Notes under the pieces: generated by a model
What the model saw: only the letters and a program-made list of their open reading frames with translations
What the model was told of the DNA's origin: nothing
Databases searched by the model: none
Made by a program: the position numbers and the translations under genes
In this document: one piece after another, positions 1 to 9,608 of the stretch
Numbering within the stretch: the first letter of the stretch is position 1
Layout of the letters: each line of letters opens with the position of its first letter
NCBI RefSeq assembly: GCF_900142985.1
Contig: NZ_LT670849.1
Span: forward strand, 2,914,001-2,978,000
DNA from: Bradyrhizobium erythrophlei
GTDB lineage: Bacteria; Pseudomonadota; Alphaproteobacteria; Rhizobiales; Xanthobacteraceae
Direction of reading: 5' to 3'
Length of the DNA stretch: 64,000 nt

Positions 1-336
1 CAGCACCCGCTGAAACAGGCTGCGGGCGACGCGAATCACCGAGGAATCTTCCAGCGCGGTCGCCGTCGAAGGCCGCCGCATCGCGTTGATCAGCGCAAGC
101 TCGCCGATCAGGGCACCGGGACCGGCCACGACCTCGGCACCACCATCCTGAATACGAAACGCGCCGCGCTGGACGATGAAGCCGGCATCGGCCTCGTCGC
201 CAGCATGGAAGAGCGCGGAGTCGCGCGGCATGTTGCGTTGTTCGGAGCCGATCGCCAGCATGCGCAACGACGCGGTCCCGAGCACGCGAAGCGTCGGGAC
301 TCGCTCCAGCAGGGCGACATCATCCTCGATCGACAT
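1..336 (-). CDS. Cyclic nucleotide-binding domain protein (partial, C-terminus off window)
   Basis: The first 112 codons of a leftward gene; the 3' end lies outside the window. The translation reads as a cNMP-binding beta-roll: an N-terminal helix (MSIEDDVALLERVPTLRVLG), the strand and turn LFHAGDEADAGFIVQRGAFR, and the phosphate-binding cassette GALIGELALINAMRRPSTAT, where E and R are the expected ligand contacts. It begins 40 bp after the stop of the response regulator gene on the same strand, so the two are probably co-transcribed. Brucella carries a similar pairing of an OtpR/CenR regulator with a cAMP-kinase-regulatory-like protein (recalled, not checked). Whether it binds cAMP or cGMP, or has an output domain, cannot be seen here. 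Confidence 0.85.
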   Translation of the reverse strand, partial: MSIEDDVALLERVPTLRVLGTASLRMLAIGSEQRNMPRDSALFHAGDEADAGFIVQRGAFRIQDGGAEVVAGPGALIGELALINAMRRPSTATALEDSSVIRVARSLFQRVL

Positions 337-375
337 CAGAGACCAGTTGCGCGACGAATCGTGAAGCGAATCGTA

Positions 376-1062
376 TCACGGCACCAGTTTGTAGCCACCG
401 GCTTCCGTCACCAGTATCTCCGGATTGGCGGCGTCCTTTTCGATCTTCTGGCGAAGCCGGTAGATATGGGTTTCCAGCGTGTGCGTAGTGACGCCGGAAT
501 TATAACCCCAGACTTCCTGAAGCAGCGTCTCGCGCGACACCGGCGCCTGACCGGCACGGTAGAGGAAGCGGAGAATCGCGGTTTCCTTTTCCGTCAGGCG
601 AACCTTGCGGGCGTTGGCGCCCGTCAGCATCTTGGAGCCGGGACGGAAGCTGTAGGGGCCGACCGAGAACACGGCGTCTTCGCTGGCTTCATGCTGGCGA
701 AGCTGCGCGCGGATGCGCGCCAGCAGCACCGCGAAACGGAATGGTTTGGCGACATAGTCATTGGCGCCGGATTCCAGTCCCAGGATCGTATCCGAATCGG
801 TGTCATGGCCGGTCAGCATGATGATCGGAGCCTTGAAGCCACCCTTGCGCAGGGAACGCACGACTTCGCGGCCATCGGTGTCGGGCAGCCCGACATCCAT
901 CAGCACCAGATCGGGCGCATCGGTCTTGGCGGCGGTCGCGCCTTTGGCGCCCGTGTCGACGGCGGAAGCTTCGAATTCGTCGTGTAGCGATAGTTGCTCC
1001 ACCAGCGTATCGCGCAGATCGGTATCGTCATCTACGATCAGGATCTTGCGGGCATTGGCCAT
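376..1062 (-). CDS. cenR: OmpR-family response regulator, CenR/OtpR type
   Basis: 228 residues. The N-terminal receiver has the acidic pocket DDD at 11-13, phospho-acceptor Asp56 in LVLMDVGLPD, and the conserved Lys106 in NDYVAKPF. The C-terminal winged helix carries LTEKETAILRFLYRAG and the recognition-helix segment THTLETHIYRLRQKIEKD. The sequence closely resembles what I remember of Rhizobiales OtpR/CenR, which controls cell envelope and division functions with the kinase CenK. No kinase gene is adjacent, so the partner must be encoded elsewhere. It starts at the ATG at 1062 and is followed by the cNMP-binding gene. The family call is firm; the ortholog name is likely. Confidence 0.85.
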   Translation of the reverse strand: MANARKILIVDDDTDLRDTLVEQLSLHDEFEASAVDTGAKGATAAKTDAPDLVLMDVGLPDTDGREVVRSLRKGGFKAPIIMLTGHDTDSDTILGLESGANDYVAKPFRFAVLLARIRAQLRQHEASEDAVFSVGPYSFRPGSKMLTGANARKVRLTEKETAILRFLYRAGQAPVSRETLLQEVWGYNSGVTTHTLETHIYRLRQKIEKDAANPEILVTEAGGYKLVP

Positions 1063-1286
1063 GGGTATAGTCCTTATGAAGGCAGCGGCGCGGGCCCAGG
1101 GGGTTGGGCCGGGTCGTAGTGGTCAAACGGGGATCTTCAAGACTTTCGTCATGAGGTATGCGGCTGTTACGAATTCACAAGCCGAAACGCAATCTACCCT
1201 AGGATTCGCGGGCATTTAGATGAATGTCCTGTAATGCGGCGGGTCGAATTGTCCCATGACCCGCAATCGAAAGACTCCGGAAGTCC

Positions 1287-1856
1287 ATGGATAATTCCCG
1301 GTTTTCAGACACTTATGCAAAAAACGGACGCGACCAGCCGCTAACCACGATTCGCATCCATGCGGCGGCGGGTAACCCTTGCCGCGGCTGGCTCATGGCC
1401 GGCCGACAGACGATCCCGGTTGCGCTGGGCCGGGGAGGGATCATTGCCAATAAACGCGAGGGCGACGGGGGAACCCCGAAAGGAACTTTCCGGCCGCGGC
1501 AATTGTGGTGGCGCGCCGACCGCTCGCCGAGACCTCAAACCTTCCTGCCCCTTCGTCCCATCCGTCCCGAGGATGCCTGGTGCGAGGACCCGACCAGCCG
1601 CCATTACAATCAACCGATCGAGCTCGGCAGCGAGACCAGCGGCGACCGGCTCACGCGCGAGGACCATCTCTACGATTTCATCGTCGAGATCAATCACAAC
1701 ACCTCACCGCGCATCGCCGGCCGCGGCAGTGCGGTGTTCCTTCATCTCGCGCGCCCGAATTTTTCGCCGACGGCCGGATGCGTCTCGATGACAAAATCAG
1801 CCATGCTGCAATTGTTGCGCCGGATGGGCACCGATACCAAGATCATCATCAGCTGA
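1287..1856 (+). CDS. L,D-transpeptidase (YkuD) family protein
   Basis: 189 residues. The catalytic signature lies near the C-terminus, with His153 in FLHLARPNF and Cys165 in PTAGCVSM, the His and Cys of the YkuD fold; Thr replaces the more usual Ser two residues before the GC. KREGDGGTPKGTF at about 56-68 is also typical of the family. Known members make 3-3 peptidoglycan cross-links or attach proteins to peptidoglycan. No signal peptide is visible from this ATG, as in several short rhizobial members, so export is unclear. GGAAG lies just upstream. The hydratase-like gene follows 18 bp later, suggesting co-transcription without an obvious metabolic link. Confidence 0.85.
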   Translation: MDNSRFSDTYAKNGRDQPLTTIRIHAAAGNPCRGWLMAGRQTIPVALGRGGIIANKREGDGGTPKGTFRPRQLWWRADRSPRPQTFLPLRPIRPEDAWCEDPTSRHYNQPIELGSETSGDRLTREDHLYDFIVEINHNTSPRIAGRGSAVFLHLARPNFSPTAGCVSMTKSAMLQLLRRMGTDTKIIIS

Positions 1857-1874
1857 AATCTTAAGGGAAGCACG

Positions 1875-2660
1875 ATGCTCGACGACGACAAGATCGCGGC
1901 TGCCGCAAAGACGCTGAGCGATCACTGGCGCGCCGGCACCAAGCTGACGAACCTCGACGCTTCGATCCGGCCTCGGGATCGCGCCGAGGGTTATGCGGTG
2001 CAGGCCGCGCTTGCAAAACAATCGAGCAGCCCATTGTTCGGTTGGAAGATCGCAGCGACCAGCGAAGCCGGACAGAAGCACATCAATGTCAGTGGGCCGC
2101 TCGCGGGACGCATTTTCACGCAGACGGTCGTCGCCGATGGCGGCACGGCTTCGATGAAGGGCAACGAGATGCGGGTCGGCGAAGCCGAATTCGCTTTCCG
2201 GTTCGCGCGCGATTTGCCACCACGGACCGACCCCTACTCGATGCAGGAGGTGTTGGGGGCCGTCGGCACGCTGCATCCGGCGATCGAAATTCCGGATTCG
2301 CGCTTTGCGGATTTCGTCAGCGCCGGCGAAGCCCAGCTCATCGCCGACAATGCCTGCGCGCACCTCTTTGTGCTGGGCGACCCGACCTCTGCAGACTGGC
2401 GCAGCCGCGATCTCATCGAGGAGCGGCCGGTCGTCACGCTGCGAGGCGAAAAACATATCGGCCACGGCAAGAACGTGCTCGGTGATCCGCGCGTCGCGCT
2501 CGCCTGGTGCGTCAACGAACTGCGCGCACTCGGCATCACGCTGCGCGAAGGCGAGGTCATCACGACAGGGACTTGCTGCACGCCGTTGCCGATCCAGGCC
2601 AGCGACGTCTTTGCCGCCGACTTCGGCGCGCTCGGAAAAGTATCGGTGGGATTTGGCTAG
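1875..2660 (+). CDS. 2-keto-4-pentenoate hydratase-like protein (FAH superfamily, MhpD type)
   Basis: 261 residues, the usual length for MhpD/HpaH-type hydratases and related 4-oxalocrotonate decarboxylases. FGWKIAATS near residue 55 and VGEAEFAFRFAR near 100 supply the Glu residues (ExE) that bind the divalent metal. VLGDPRVALAWCVNEL and GEVITTGTCCTPLPI match the C-terminal substrate-binding part. Known members add water to 2-keto-4-pentenoate in meta-cleavage pathways. No ring-cleavage genes are nearby, so the substrate is unknown. Predicted cytoplasmic. It follows the transpeptidase gene by 18 bp and converges on yggS, ending 13 bp from it. Confidence 0.8.
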   Translation: MLDDDKIAAAAKTLSDHWRAGTKLTNLDASIRPRDRAEGYAVQAALAKQSSSPLFGWKIAATSEAGQKHINVSGPLAGRIFTQTVVADGGTASMKGNEMRVGEAEFAFRFARDLPPRTDPYSMQEVLGAVGTLHPAIEIPDSRFADFVSAGEAQLIADNACAHLFVLGDPTSADWRSRDLIEERPVVTLRGEKHIGHGKNVLGDPRVALAWCVNELRALGITLREGEVITTGTCCTPLPIQASDVFAADFGALGKVSVGFG

Positions 2661-2673
2661 GGCTGCTTCGCCA

Positions 2674-3363
2674 TTAGCCCCGATGTCCGAAGATCGCCGA
2701 GCCAACGCGAATGTGGGTTGCGCCCATCGCAATTGCGATCGCGAAATCCGCACTCATGCCCATCGAGATATTCGCCAGGCCGTTGCGCGCGGCGATCTTG
2801 GCCGTCAGCGCGAAGTGCGGCGCCGGCGCATCGTTGACCGGTGGAATACACATCAGGCCCGAAATCTCCAGCCCGTACTTCTCGCGACAACTGGCGATGA
2901 AGCCGTCGGCCTCCGTGGGCGCGATACCGGCTTTTTGCGGCTCTTCGCCGGTGTTGAGCTGAACGAAGAGTTGCGGCCGCCGGGACTGTGAGCGGAATTC
3001 CCTGGCCAAGGCTTCGCAAAGGCTCGGACGATCGACCGAATGGATCGCGTCGAACAATGCCACCGCTTCCTTGGCCTTGTTGGATTGCAGTGGACCGATG
3101 AGATGAACGGAAAGGCCGGGGTAGGCCGACATTAACCCTGGCCACTTGCTCTTGGCTTCCTGAACGCGGTTCTCCCCGAATACGCCTTGTCCTGCCTTGA
3201 TGACCGGCAGAATCGCCGGCGCATCGAAGGTCTTGGAAACAGCAACGAGCGTCACCGTCGCGCGATCGCGACGCGCCTCCTTGCAGGCCCGTGCAATCGC
3301 CTCTTCGACGGCGGCGAGTCCGGTTGGTAAATGTTCGGTTAGCGAAGCGTTTTCAGAGGCCAT
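2674..3363 (-). CDS. yggS: YggS family PLP-binding protein (pyridoxal phosphate homeostasis)
   Basis: About 229 residues. The single-domain TIM barrel has VTLVAVSKTF (the Lys that carries PLP), FGENRVQEAKSKW, VHLIGPLQSNK and SMGMSADFAIAIAMG near the end, the phosphate site. Family members carry PLP without known catalysis and balance vitamin B6 and amino-acid pools. The frame stays open upstream to 3609. I chose the ATG at 3363 because the next candidate, at 3399, has no ribosome site and is preceded by an A/T run that looks like a promoter. The diguanylate cyclase gene diverges from it. Confidence 0.88.
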   Translation of the reverse strand: MASENASLTEHLPTGLAAVEEAIARACKEARRDRATVTLVAVSKTFDAPAILPVIKAGQGVFGENRVQEAKSKWPGLMSAYPGLSVHLIGPLQSNKAKEAVALFDAIHSVDRPSLCEALAREFRSQSRRPQLFVQLNTGEEPQKAGIAPTEADGFIASCREKYGLEISGLMCIPPVNDAPAPHFALTAKIAARNGLANISMGMSADFAIAIAMGATHIRVGSAIFGHRG

Positions 3364-3466
3364 CGGCGCCGCCAGTTCGAAATCGATCGATTGTTTCATT
3401 TTTATATATTCGGAACAGAGCTTCTTGAAGGCTTCCCTATACGGTGCGCTTGGGGCGGGAACCAGC

Positions 3467-5161
3467 ATGTCAGGCTTTGACATCAAGCGCAAAAGTGCAG
3501 GACTGGACAAGCTATTTGGAATCCGCGCGCGGCTAGCCCTGCTGGCGCTGATCCTGGTGGCGCCGTTGATGCTTGAACGTGCCCGCTCGCTCGAAGAGAC
3601 CCGCAACAAGCAGATCGCACACGCCTACTCCGAATTCACCAGGCTTGCCCAGCAGAGCGCCGACAGCCAGCGCGAAGCCGTCGCTTCGGTCGAGACCGTG
3701 CTGAAATCGGCGGCCCATATTCAGGCCGCGACGAGTGCCTTTGAGCCGAACTGTAACACGCTGACGGCCAGTCTTCCGGTCAGGTTGCCGTGGATTCGCA
3801 GCCTGTCGATCGTCGGCAATGACGGCCGGATCAAATGCGCAACCCTCGACACGCTGCTCAACCTCGACCTGAACGACCGCGATTATTTCAAACGGGCGCG
3901 GTTGGCGCGCGACCTCGTGTTCAGCGATTTTCTGCATTCCAAATACGACAATGAGCCGATCGTGATGGCGGCCTATCCGGTCGCCGCGGTTACTCCCGAA
4001 TCCGACCTGCTCGTTGTGGCCGCCATCAATCTCGACTGGATGTCGAAGATCATGAACGACCTCTCTGGTCGCCGCGGCATTTTGGCCATCCTCGTTGATA
4101 GTACCGGAACGGTGCTGGCGGCGCCGGCGGATATGACACGCATGGTCGGCCGCTCGCTCACCGGCGTCCCGGCGCTGGCCGGCGCGGTCACACGCGCGAT
4201 CAATTCCGATCAAGAGACCGGCTTGTTTTCGTTTCCCTCTACCGACGGGGTCAAGCGCACGTTGAGTTTCTCGCGCATTCCCGGCACGGAATCGCGCCTG
4301 CTCCTGATCGTCGACGAAGCCAAGGTGGCCGCCGGCATCAACCGCGAGATCCGCAACGCCTACTTGCTGCTCTGCCTGGTCTGCGCGTTCGTGCTGGTGG
4401 GAGCTCTCGTCGCCGCTGAAAAGCTCATCATCCAGCCTATCCACAAGCTCGTGACGATTGCACGCCGCTTCGGCGAAGGCGATCTGTCGGCCCGCGCGGC
4501 CGACAGCCGGTTGCCGGCCGAGTTTGCGCCGCTCGCCCGCGCGTTCGACGCCATGGCGAGCCAACTCTCGGAACGGGAGCGCGATCTGATCGCCTCCAAC
4601 GACCGCCTTACCGTGATAGCCTCGATCGACATGCTGTCGGGGCTCGCCAATCGCCGCGGCTTCCAGAGCCGGCTCGATTTCGAGTGGATGAAGGCCCAGC
4701 AATGCGGCGGTGAGCTGTCGCTCTTGATGATCGACGTCGATCACTTCAAGTTGTTCAACGACACCTACGGCCATCCCGAGGGCGACGCCTGCCTCTCGCG
4801 GATTGGCGAAGCGCTCGCCGGCATCGCCGCGGCGACATCGGGCTTCGCCGCCCGCTATGGTGGCGAGGAATTCAGCCTGTTGCTGCCGAACACCACGACC
4901 GGCCGCGCACTTGAGATCGGCGAAATGGCGCGGGTGACGGTACAGGAGCTGGCCATCCCGCACGTCACCTCCAGCCATATGGCGGTCACGGTCAGCGTGG
5001 GCGTGGCCGGCGTGAAGCCGTGCGAGGCGCTTAACCCCAGCGACCTCCTCGAGGCTGCGGATGCGAGCCTCTATGTCGCCAAGCGCAACGGCCGCAACGC
5101 CGTGGCCGAACACGGCCTTGGCCGAACGGCCGAGAACGGCGCCGTCGCGCTCGCCAGCTAG
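3467..5161 (+). CDS. Membrane diguanylate cyclase with periplasmic sensor, HAMP and GGDEF domains
   Basis: About 564 residues. Transmembrane segment 1 lies near 23-36 (LALLALILVAPLML). A periplasmic region of about 260 residues follows, with Cache-like features such as DLNDRDYFKRA. Segment 2 is near 298-318, followed by a HAMP linker and a GGDEF domain. The active loop RYGGEEF places GGEEF at residues 465-469, so synthesis of c-di-GMP from two GTP is expected. The position of the usual inhibitory RxxD site reads AATSGF, so product inhibition at that site is unlikely. The start at 3467 has a purine-rich GGGGCGGGA upstream; upstream in-frame ATGs overlap yggS and are unlikely. Confidence 0.88.
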   Translation: MSGFDIKRKSAGLDKLFGIRARLALLALILVAPLMLERARSLEETRNKQIAHAYSEFTRLAQQSADSQREAVASVETVLKSAAHIQAATSAFEPNCNTLTASLPVRLPWIRSLSIVGNDGRIKCATLDTLLNLDLNDRDYFKRARLARDLVFSDFLHSKYDNEPIVMAAYPVAAVTPESDLLVVAAINLDWMSKIMNDLSGRRGILAILVDSTGTVLAAPADMTRMVGRSLTGVPALAGAVTRAINSDQETGLFSFPSTDGVKRTLSFSRIPGTESRLLLIVDEAKVAAGINREIRNAYLLLCLVCAFVLVGALVAAEKLIIQPIHKLVTIARRFGEGDLSARAADSRLPAEFAPLARAFDAMASQLSERERDLIASNDRLTVIASIDMLSGLANRRGFQSRLDFEWMKAQQCGGELSLLMIDVDHFKLFNDTYGHPEGDACLSRIGEALAGIAAATSGFAARYGGEEFSLLLPNTTTGRALEIGEMARVTVQELAIPHVTSSHMAVTVSVGVAGVKPCEALNPSDLLEAADASLYVAKRNGRNAVAEHGLGRTAENGAVALAS

Positions 5162-5287
5162 GTCACCCTCAGCCGCCGCCGATCGGATCGCGGACCGCCC
5201 CGCCCCGTTGACCGGAAAGCTGCTTTTGTGGCCTATTCCGCCGTCCTTGACGGATGGCCCGAATCCACGAAAAGCCCCCACGATTCC

Positions 5288-7912
5288 ATGAGTTCCGAAC
5301 GCTATAACGCCCGCGAATCCGAGCCCTATTGGCAGCGCCAATGGGATGAAAAGGCGATTTTCGCCGCCAAGAACGACGATCCGCGGCCGAAATACTATGT
5401 GCTCGAGATGTTCCCCTACCCTTCCGGGCGCATCCATATCGGGCACGTCCGCAATTATACGCTCGGCGACGTGCTGGCCCGCTTCATGCGCGCCAAGGGA
5501 TTCAACGTGCTGCATCCGATGGGCTGGGATGCGTTCGGGCTGCCGGCCGAAAACGCGGCGATCGAGCGCAAGGTGGCGCCGAAGGCCTGGACCTACGACA
5601 ACATCGACGCAATGAAGAAGCAGTTGCGTTCGATCGGCCTCTCGCTCGACTGGTCGAGAGAATTCGCCACCTGCGACCCGTCCTACTACCGGCACCAGCA
5701 AAAGATGTTCAACGACTTCCTGCGCGCAGGGCTCGCCGAGCGCGAGAAGCGCAAGGTCAACTGGGACCCGGTGGACATGACCGTGCTCGCCAACGAGCAG
5801 GTGATCGACGGTCGCGGCTGGCGCTCGGGCGCCGTTGTCGAACAGCGCGAAATGAATCAGTGGGTCTTCAAGATCACGAAGTACTCGCAGGAACTTTTGG
5901 ACGCGCTCGATACGCTCGACCGTTGGCCGGACAAGGTGCGGCTGATGCAGCGCAACTGGATCGGGCGCAGCGAAGGCCTGCTGGTCCGCTTTGCGCTCGA
6001 CGAGGCAACGACGCCTGCCGGCGAAACCGAGCTGAAGATTTTCACGACGCGGCCCGACACGCTGTTCGGCGCCAAATTCATGGCGATTTCGGCGGATCAT
6101 CCGCTGGCGCAAGCTGCTGCTGCGAAGAATCCCGCTCTCGCCGAATTCATCGCCGAGATCAAGCGCATCGGCACGGCGCAGGAAGCGATCGATACCGCCG
6201 AGAAGCAGGGATTTGATACCGGCATCCGCGCCATCCACCCGTTTGACCCGAACTGGAAGCTGCCGGTCTACGTCGCCAACTTCGTGCTGATGGAATACGG
6301 CACCGGCGCGATCTTCGGCTGCCCCGCACACGACCAGCGCGACCTCGATTTCGTCAACAAGTACAATCTCGGCAACACGCCGGTGGTTTGCCCCGAGGGC
6401 CAGGATCCGAAAACCTTCGTGATCACGGACACCGCCTATGACGGCGACGGCCGCATGATCAATTCGCGCTTCCTCGATGGCATGACGATTGATCAGGCCA
6501 AGGAAGAGGTCGCGAAACGGCTGGAGAGCGAGTTGCGCGGCAATGCGCCGGTCGGCGAGCGGCAGGTCAATTTCCGCCTGCGCGATTGGGGCATCTCACG
6601 CCAGCGCTACTGGGGCTGTCCGATCCCGGTCATTCATTGTCCGAAATGCGACGTGGTTCCGGTCCCCGACAAGGACTTGCCGGTGGTGCTGCCCGAAGAC
6701 GTGACCTTCGACAGACCGGGCAACGCACTCGACCATCACCCGACGTGGAAGCACGTCAATTGTCCGCAATGCGGCGGCAAAGCGACGCGCGAAACCGACA
6801 CCATGGACACCTTCGTGGATTCGTCCTGGTATTTCGCGCGCTTCACCGATCCCTGGAACGAGACGTCGCCGACCACGCCTGCCGTCGCCAACCGGATGAT
6901 GCCGGTCGACCAGTATATCGGTGGCGTCGAGCACGCGATCCTGCATCTCTTGTACAGCCGCTTCTTCACCCGCGCGATGAAGGCCACCGGCCACATCGAC
7001 ATGACGGAACCGTTCGCCGGCATGTTCACGCAGGGCATGGTGGTGCACGAGACCTATCAGAAGGCCGACGGCACCTACGTCACGCCGGCGGAAGTAAAGG
7101 TCGAGATGGTCGGCAGTGAGCGCCGCGCCATCATGATCTATGGCGGCGACGAGATCACGATCGGCCCGATCGAGAAAATGTCGAAGTCGAAGAAGAACAC
7201 GGTCGACCCCGACGACATCATCGCGACCTACGGCGCCGACGTCGCCCGCTGGTTCATGCTGTCGGACTCGCCGCCCGACCGCGACGTGATCTGGAGCGAC
7301 GAGCGCGTGCAGGGCGCTGCGCGTTTCGTGCAGCGTCTCTGGCGACTGATCAACGAATCGGCCGAGATCGGCGCGGTGGCGCCGGCGGCACGGCCTGCAT
7401 CCTTCGGCGCGGATGCGCTCGGCTTGCGCAAGGCAACCCACGGCGCACTCGACAAGGTGTCCACCGGCATCGAGCGACTGCACTTCAATGTCTGCCTGGC
7501 CCATATCCGGGAATTTTCCAACGCGCTCGGCGAAATCCTGGCCCGGCCCGGTCAGCGCGCGCCCGACCTGATTTGGGCGATCCGGGAAGCCGGCGTCACC
7601 CTCGTCCAATTGGTTGCGCCAATGATGCCTCATCTGGCGGAAGCCTGCTGGGTGGTCCTAAAGCAGCCGGGTCTGGTCTCGGAGGCGAACTGGCCCCAAA
7701 TCGAACGAGATTTGCTGGTTGAAGACACGGTGACGCTGGTCGTCCAGGTCAATGGCAAGAAACGGGGTGAGGTGACTGTGGCGCGCACCGCCCAGAATCC
7801 GGAAATTGAGGCTGCCGTTTTGGCCCTTGATGCGGTAAAACAATCCCTAGGGGACAAACCCGTGCGTAAAGTGATTGTTGTTCCGATGAGGATCGTGAAT
7901 GTCGTTGGCTAG
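5288..7912 (+). CDS. leuS: Leucyl-tRNA synthetase
   Basis: About 874 residues, normal for bacterial LeuRS. The class I signatures are present: the HIGH-type [16 protein letters not shown] near residue 44 and KMSKS at 630-634. The inserted editing domain includes [16 protein letters not shown] and [16 protein letters not shown], whose Asp anchors the amino group of mischarged substrates. Zinc-type motifs CPKCD and CPQCG lie between. It charges tRNA-Leu. The in-frame ATG at 5228 adds 20 residues lacking homology, so [16 protein letters not shown] at 5288 is preferred. It overlaps lptE by 14 bp, implying coupled translation. Confidence 0.97.
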   Translation: MSSERYNARESEPYWQRQWDEKAIFAAKNDDPRPKYYVLEMFPYPSGRIHIGHVRNYTLGDVLARFMRAKGFNVLHPMGWDAFGLPAENAAIERKVAPKAWTYDNIDAMKKQLRSIGLSLDWSREFATCDPSYYRHQQKMFNDFLRAGLAEREKRKVNWDPVDMTVLANEQVIDGRGWRSGAVVEQREMNQWVFKITKYSQELLDALDTLDRWPDKVRLMQRNWIGRSEGLLVRFALDEATTPAGETELKIFTTRPDTLFGAKFMAISADHPLAQAAAAKNPALAEFIAEIKRIGTAQEAIDTAEKQGFDTGIRAIHPFDPNWKLPVYVANFVLMEYGTGAIFGCPAHDQRDLDFVNKYNLGNTPVVCPEGQDPKTFVITDTAYDGDGRMINSRFLDGMTIDQAKEEVAKRLESELRGNAPVGERQVNFRLRDWGISRQRYWGCPIPVIHCPKCDVVPVPDKDLPVVLPEDVTFDRPGNALDHHPTWKHVNCPQCGGKATRETDTMDTFVDSSWYFARFTDPWNETSPTTPAVANRMMPVDQYIGGVEHAILHLLYSRFFTRAMKATGHIDMTEPFAGMFTQGMVVHETYQKADGTYVTPAEVKVEMVGSERRAIMIYGGDEITIGPIEKMSKSKKNTVDPDDIIATYGADVARWFMLSDSPPDRDVIWSDERVQGAARFVQRLWRLINESAEIGAVAPAARPASFGADALGLRKATHGALDKVSTGIERLHFNVCLAHIREFSNALGEILARPGQRAPDLIWAIREAGVTLVQLVAPMMPHLAEACWVVLKQPGLVSEANWPQIERDLLVEDTVTLVVQVNGKKRGEVTVARTAQNPEIEAAVLALDAVKQSLGDKPVRKVIVVPMRIVNVVG

Positions 7913-8450
7913 GATTCGAATCCTCAGTCGGTTTCTCGTCGTGGCTGCGCTGGCGGCCCTGACGGCGGGTTGCTTTCAGCCGATGTACGCCGAACGTGCC
8001 GACGGTACGCCGGGCCTACGGGACAAATTGATGGGCGTGGAACTCCCGCCCGTCGACAAGCCCAACTCATCGCGCGAGGCCCGCATCGGTGTCGCAATCC
8101 GCAATGCATTGGCGTTCAAGCTTTATGGCAATGCAACCGGTGGACCGCCGACCCATCGGCTGGTGATCAAATTCAGCACCTCGCGTTATGACCTGTTGAC
8201 CGACCCCAATACGGGGCTGCCGACCAGCGAAAATTACGGCATCGACGCCCAGTACAATTTGATCGACAACGCGACCAACAAGTCGGTGATGACCGGAACC
8301 ACGTTCTCGCACCTCTCCTTCGATATTCCCGGCAGCTACCAGCGTTTCTCCCGCGAGCGCGCCCTGCGTGATGCCGAGGATCGCGCCAGTCAGGAAGTCG
8401 CCGAGAACATCAAGACGCGGCTTGCCTCCTACTTCTATTCCGGCGCCTGA
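7899..8450 (+). CDS. lptE: LPS assembly lipoprotein LptE
   Basis: 183 residues. The N-terminus is a lipoprotein signal: Arg residues, a hydrophobic stretch and the lipobox LTAGC, predicting acylation at Cys25 after cleavage. [12 protein letters not shown] and the later FSTSRYDLL and [20 protein letters not shown] are typical of the alphaproteobacterial LptE/RlpB family. LptE plugs the LptD barrel in the outer membrane during lipopolysaccharide export. The position between leuS and holA matches the order in many proteobacteria, including E. coli. The gene starts inside the 3' end of leuS. Confidence 0.9.
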   Translation: MSLARIRILSRFLVVAALAALTAGCFQPMYAERADGTPGLRDKLMGVELPPVDKPNSSREARIGVAIRNALAFKLYGNATGGPPTHRLVIKFSTSRYDLLTDPNTGLPTSENYGIDAQYNLIDNATNKSVMTGTTFSHLSFDIPGSYQRFSRERALRDAEDRASQEVAENIKTRLASYFYSGA

Positions 8451-8561
8451 GTATTTAAGCCTTCGCCACCCTCCGAGAAGCAAGACGCAGGTCTTTCGTT
8501 GTCTCGGCCATTCGCGTTGGCGCGGCTTCGCCAATCCGAAAACGACAGGTACTGTTCGCCC

Positions 8562-9590
8562 ATGGTGGCGCTTCGCGGAAAAGAGATCGACAGCTTTCTG
8601 GCTCGGCCCGATCCGGGCCGTCCGATCATCCTGCTTTACGGTCCGGATGCGGGTCTCGTGCGTGAGCGCGCCGAAGCGCTGTTGGCGTCGGCGGTCGACG
8701 ACCCCACCGATCCATTCTCGCTGGTCAGGCTGGACGGAGATGAGCTTTCGGCCGAACCATCGCGGCTGGTCGATGAAGCCTTGACCATTCCCCTGTTCGG
8801 CGGACGCCGCGCGATACGCGTTCGCGCCGGTTCGCGGAGTTTTGCCAGCGGCGTCGATGCGCTGGCGGAGACGCCGCTGAAGGACTGTCGCATCGTGATC
8901 GAGGCCGGCGAGTTACGGCCAGAATCCCCGCTGCGCAAGGCTTGCGAGCGCGCCAAGACGGCGGTGGCGATCGCCTGCTATCCCGACACCGAACGCGACC
9001 TCGCCAAACTGATCGACGACGAACTGAAGCTCTCGAATCTGCGCGTCGCCTCGGATGCCCGCGCGGTATTGATGGGCCTGCTCGGCGGCGATCGGCAGGC
9101 ATCGCGCAATGAACTGCGCAAGCTGACGCTCTATGCGCATGGCAAGAACGAAGTAACGCTCGACGATGTGATGGCGGTCGTGGCCGATGCCTCTGAGCTC
9201 AAGATCGACCCGATTGTTGACGGCGCCTTTGCCGGTAATCCCTCCGCCGTCGAGACCGAATTCGCCAAGGCGATGGTCGCGGGCACCTATCCCGGCGTGA
9301 TCATCTCGGCCGCGCAGCGCCAGGCCGCGTGGCTGCACAATTCCGCGGTCGCCATCGCCGATGGAACGCCGATCTCCGCCGTGCTCGACGGCGGATTCCC
9401 ACGGTTGCATTTTTCACGAAAGAACAATGTCGAGGCAGCGCTGCGCAACTTCGACGCCGCGCGGCTCATGCTGGTGATCGATCAGCTCGCAACGGCCGCG
9501 CTTGAAATGCGCAAGCAGGCGACGCTCGCCGCTGCCATTGCCCAGCGCGCGCTGCTTTCGATCGCAGCGAATGCCAGACGGCGGGGCTAA
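8562..9590 (+). CDS. holA: DNA polymerase III subunit delta
   Basis: 342 residues from the ATG at 8562 (MVALRGKEIDSFLARPDPGR); an in-frame ATG at 8499 would add 21 unconserved residues. The fold of the clamp-loader delta subunit is recognisable from IILLYGPDAGLVRERAEALL, the modified P-loop region, and from the C-terminal helical collar ending RALLSIAANARRRG. Delta opens the beta clamp during loading. The gene lies 111 bp after lptE and converges on parB, with only 18 bp between the stops. Confidence 0.93.
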   Translation: MVALRGKEIDSFLARPDPGRPIILLYGPDAGLVRERAEALLASAVDDPTDPFSLVRLDGDELSAEPSRLVDEALTIPLFGGRRAIRVRAGSRSFASGVDALAETPLKDCRIVIEAGELRPESPLRKACERAKTAVAIACYPDTERDLAKLIDDELKLSNLRVASDARAVLMGLLGGDRQASRNELRKLTLYAHGKNEVTLDDVMAVVADASELKIDPIVDGAFAGNPSAVETEFAKAMVAGTYPGVIISAAQRQAAWLHNSAVAIADGTPISAVLDGGFPRLHFSRKNNVEAALRNFDAARLMLVIDQLATAALEMRKQATLAAAIAQRALLSIAANARRRG

Positions 9591-9608
9591 GCGGAAAGCC
9601 GCGGCGCT

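Noticed and set aside
3533..6331. 932-codon open frame on the minus strand opposite the diguanylate cyclase and leuS
   Set aside because: It is a shadow of two well-supported genes in GC-rich DNA; the translation is low-complexity, rich in Arg, Gly and His, with no domain.
6596..7633. 345-codon open frame opposite leuS
   Set aside because: Antisense shadow produced by codon bias; Arg/His/Asp-rich translation without family features.
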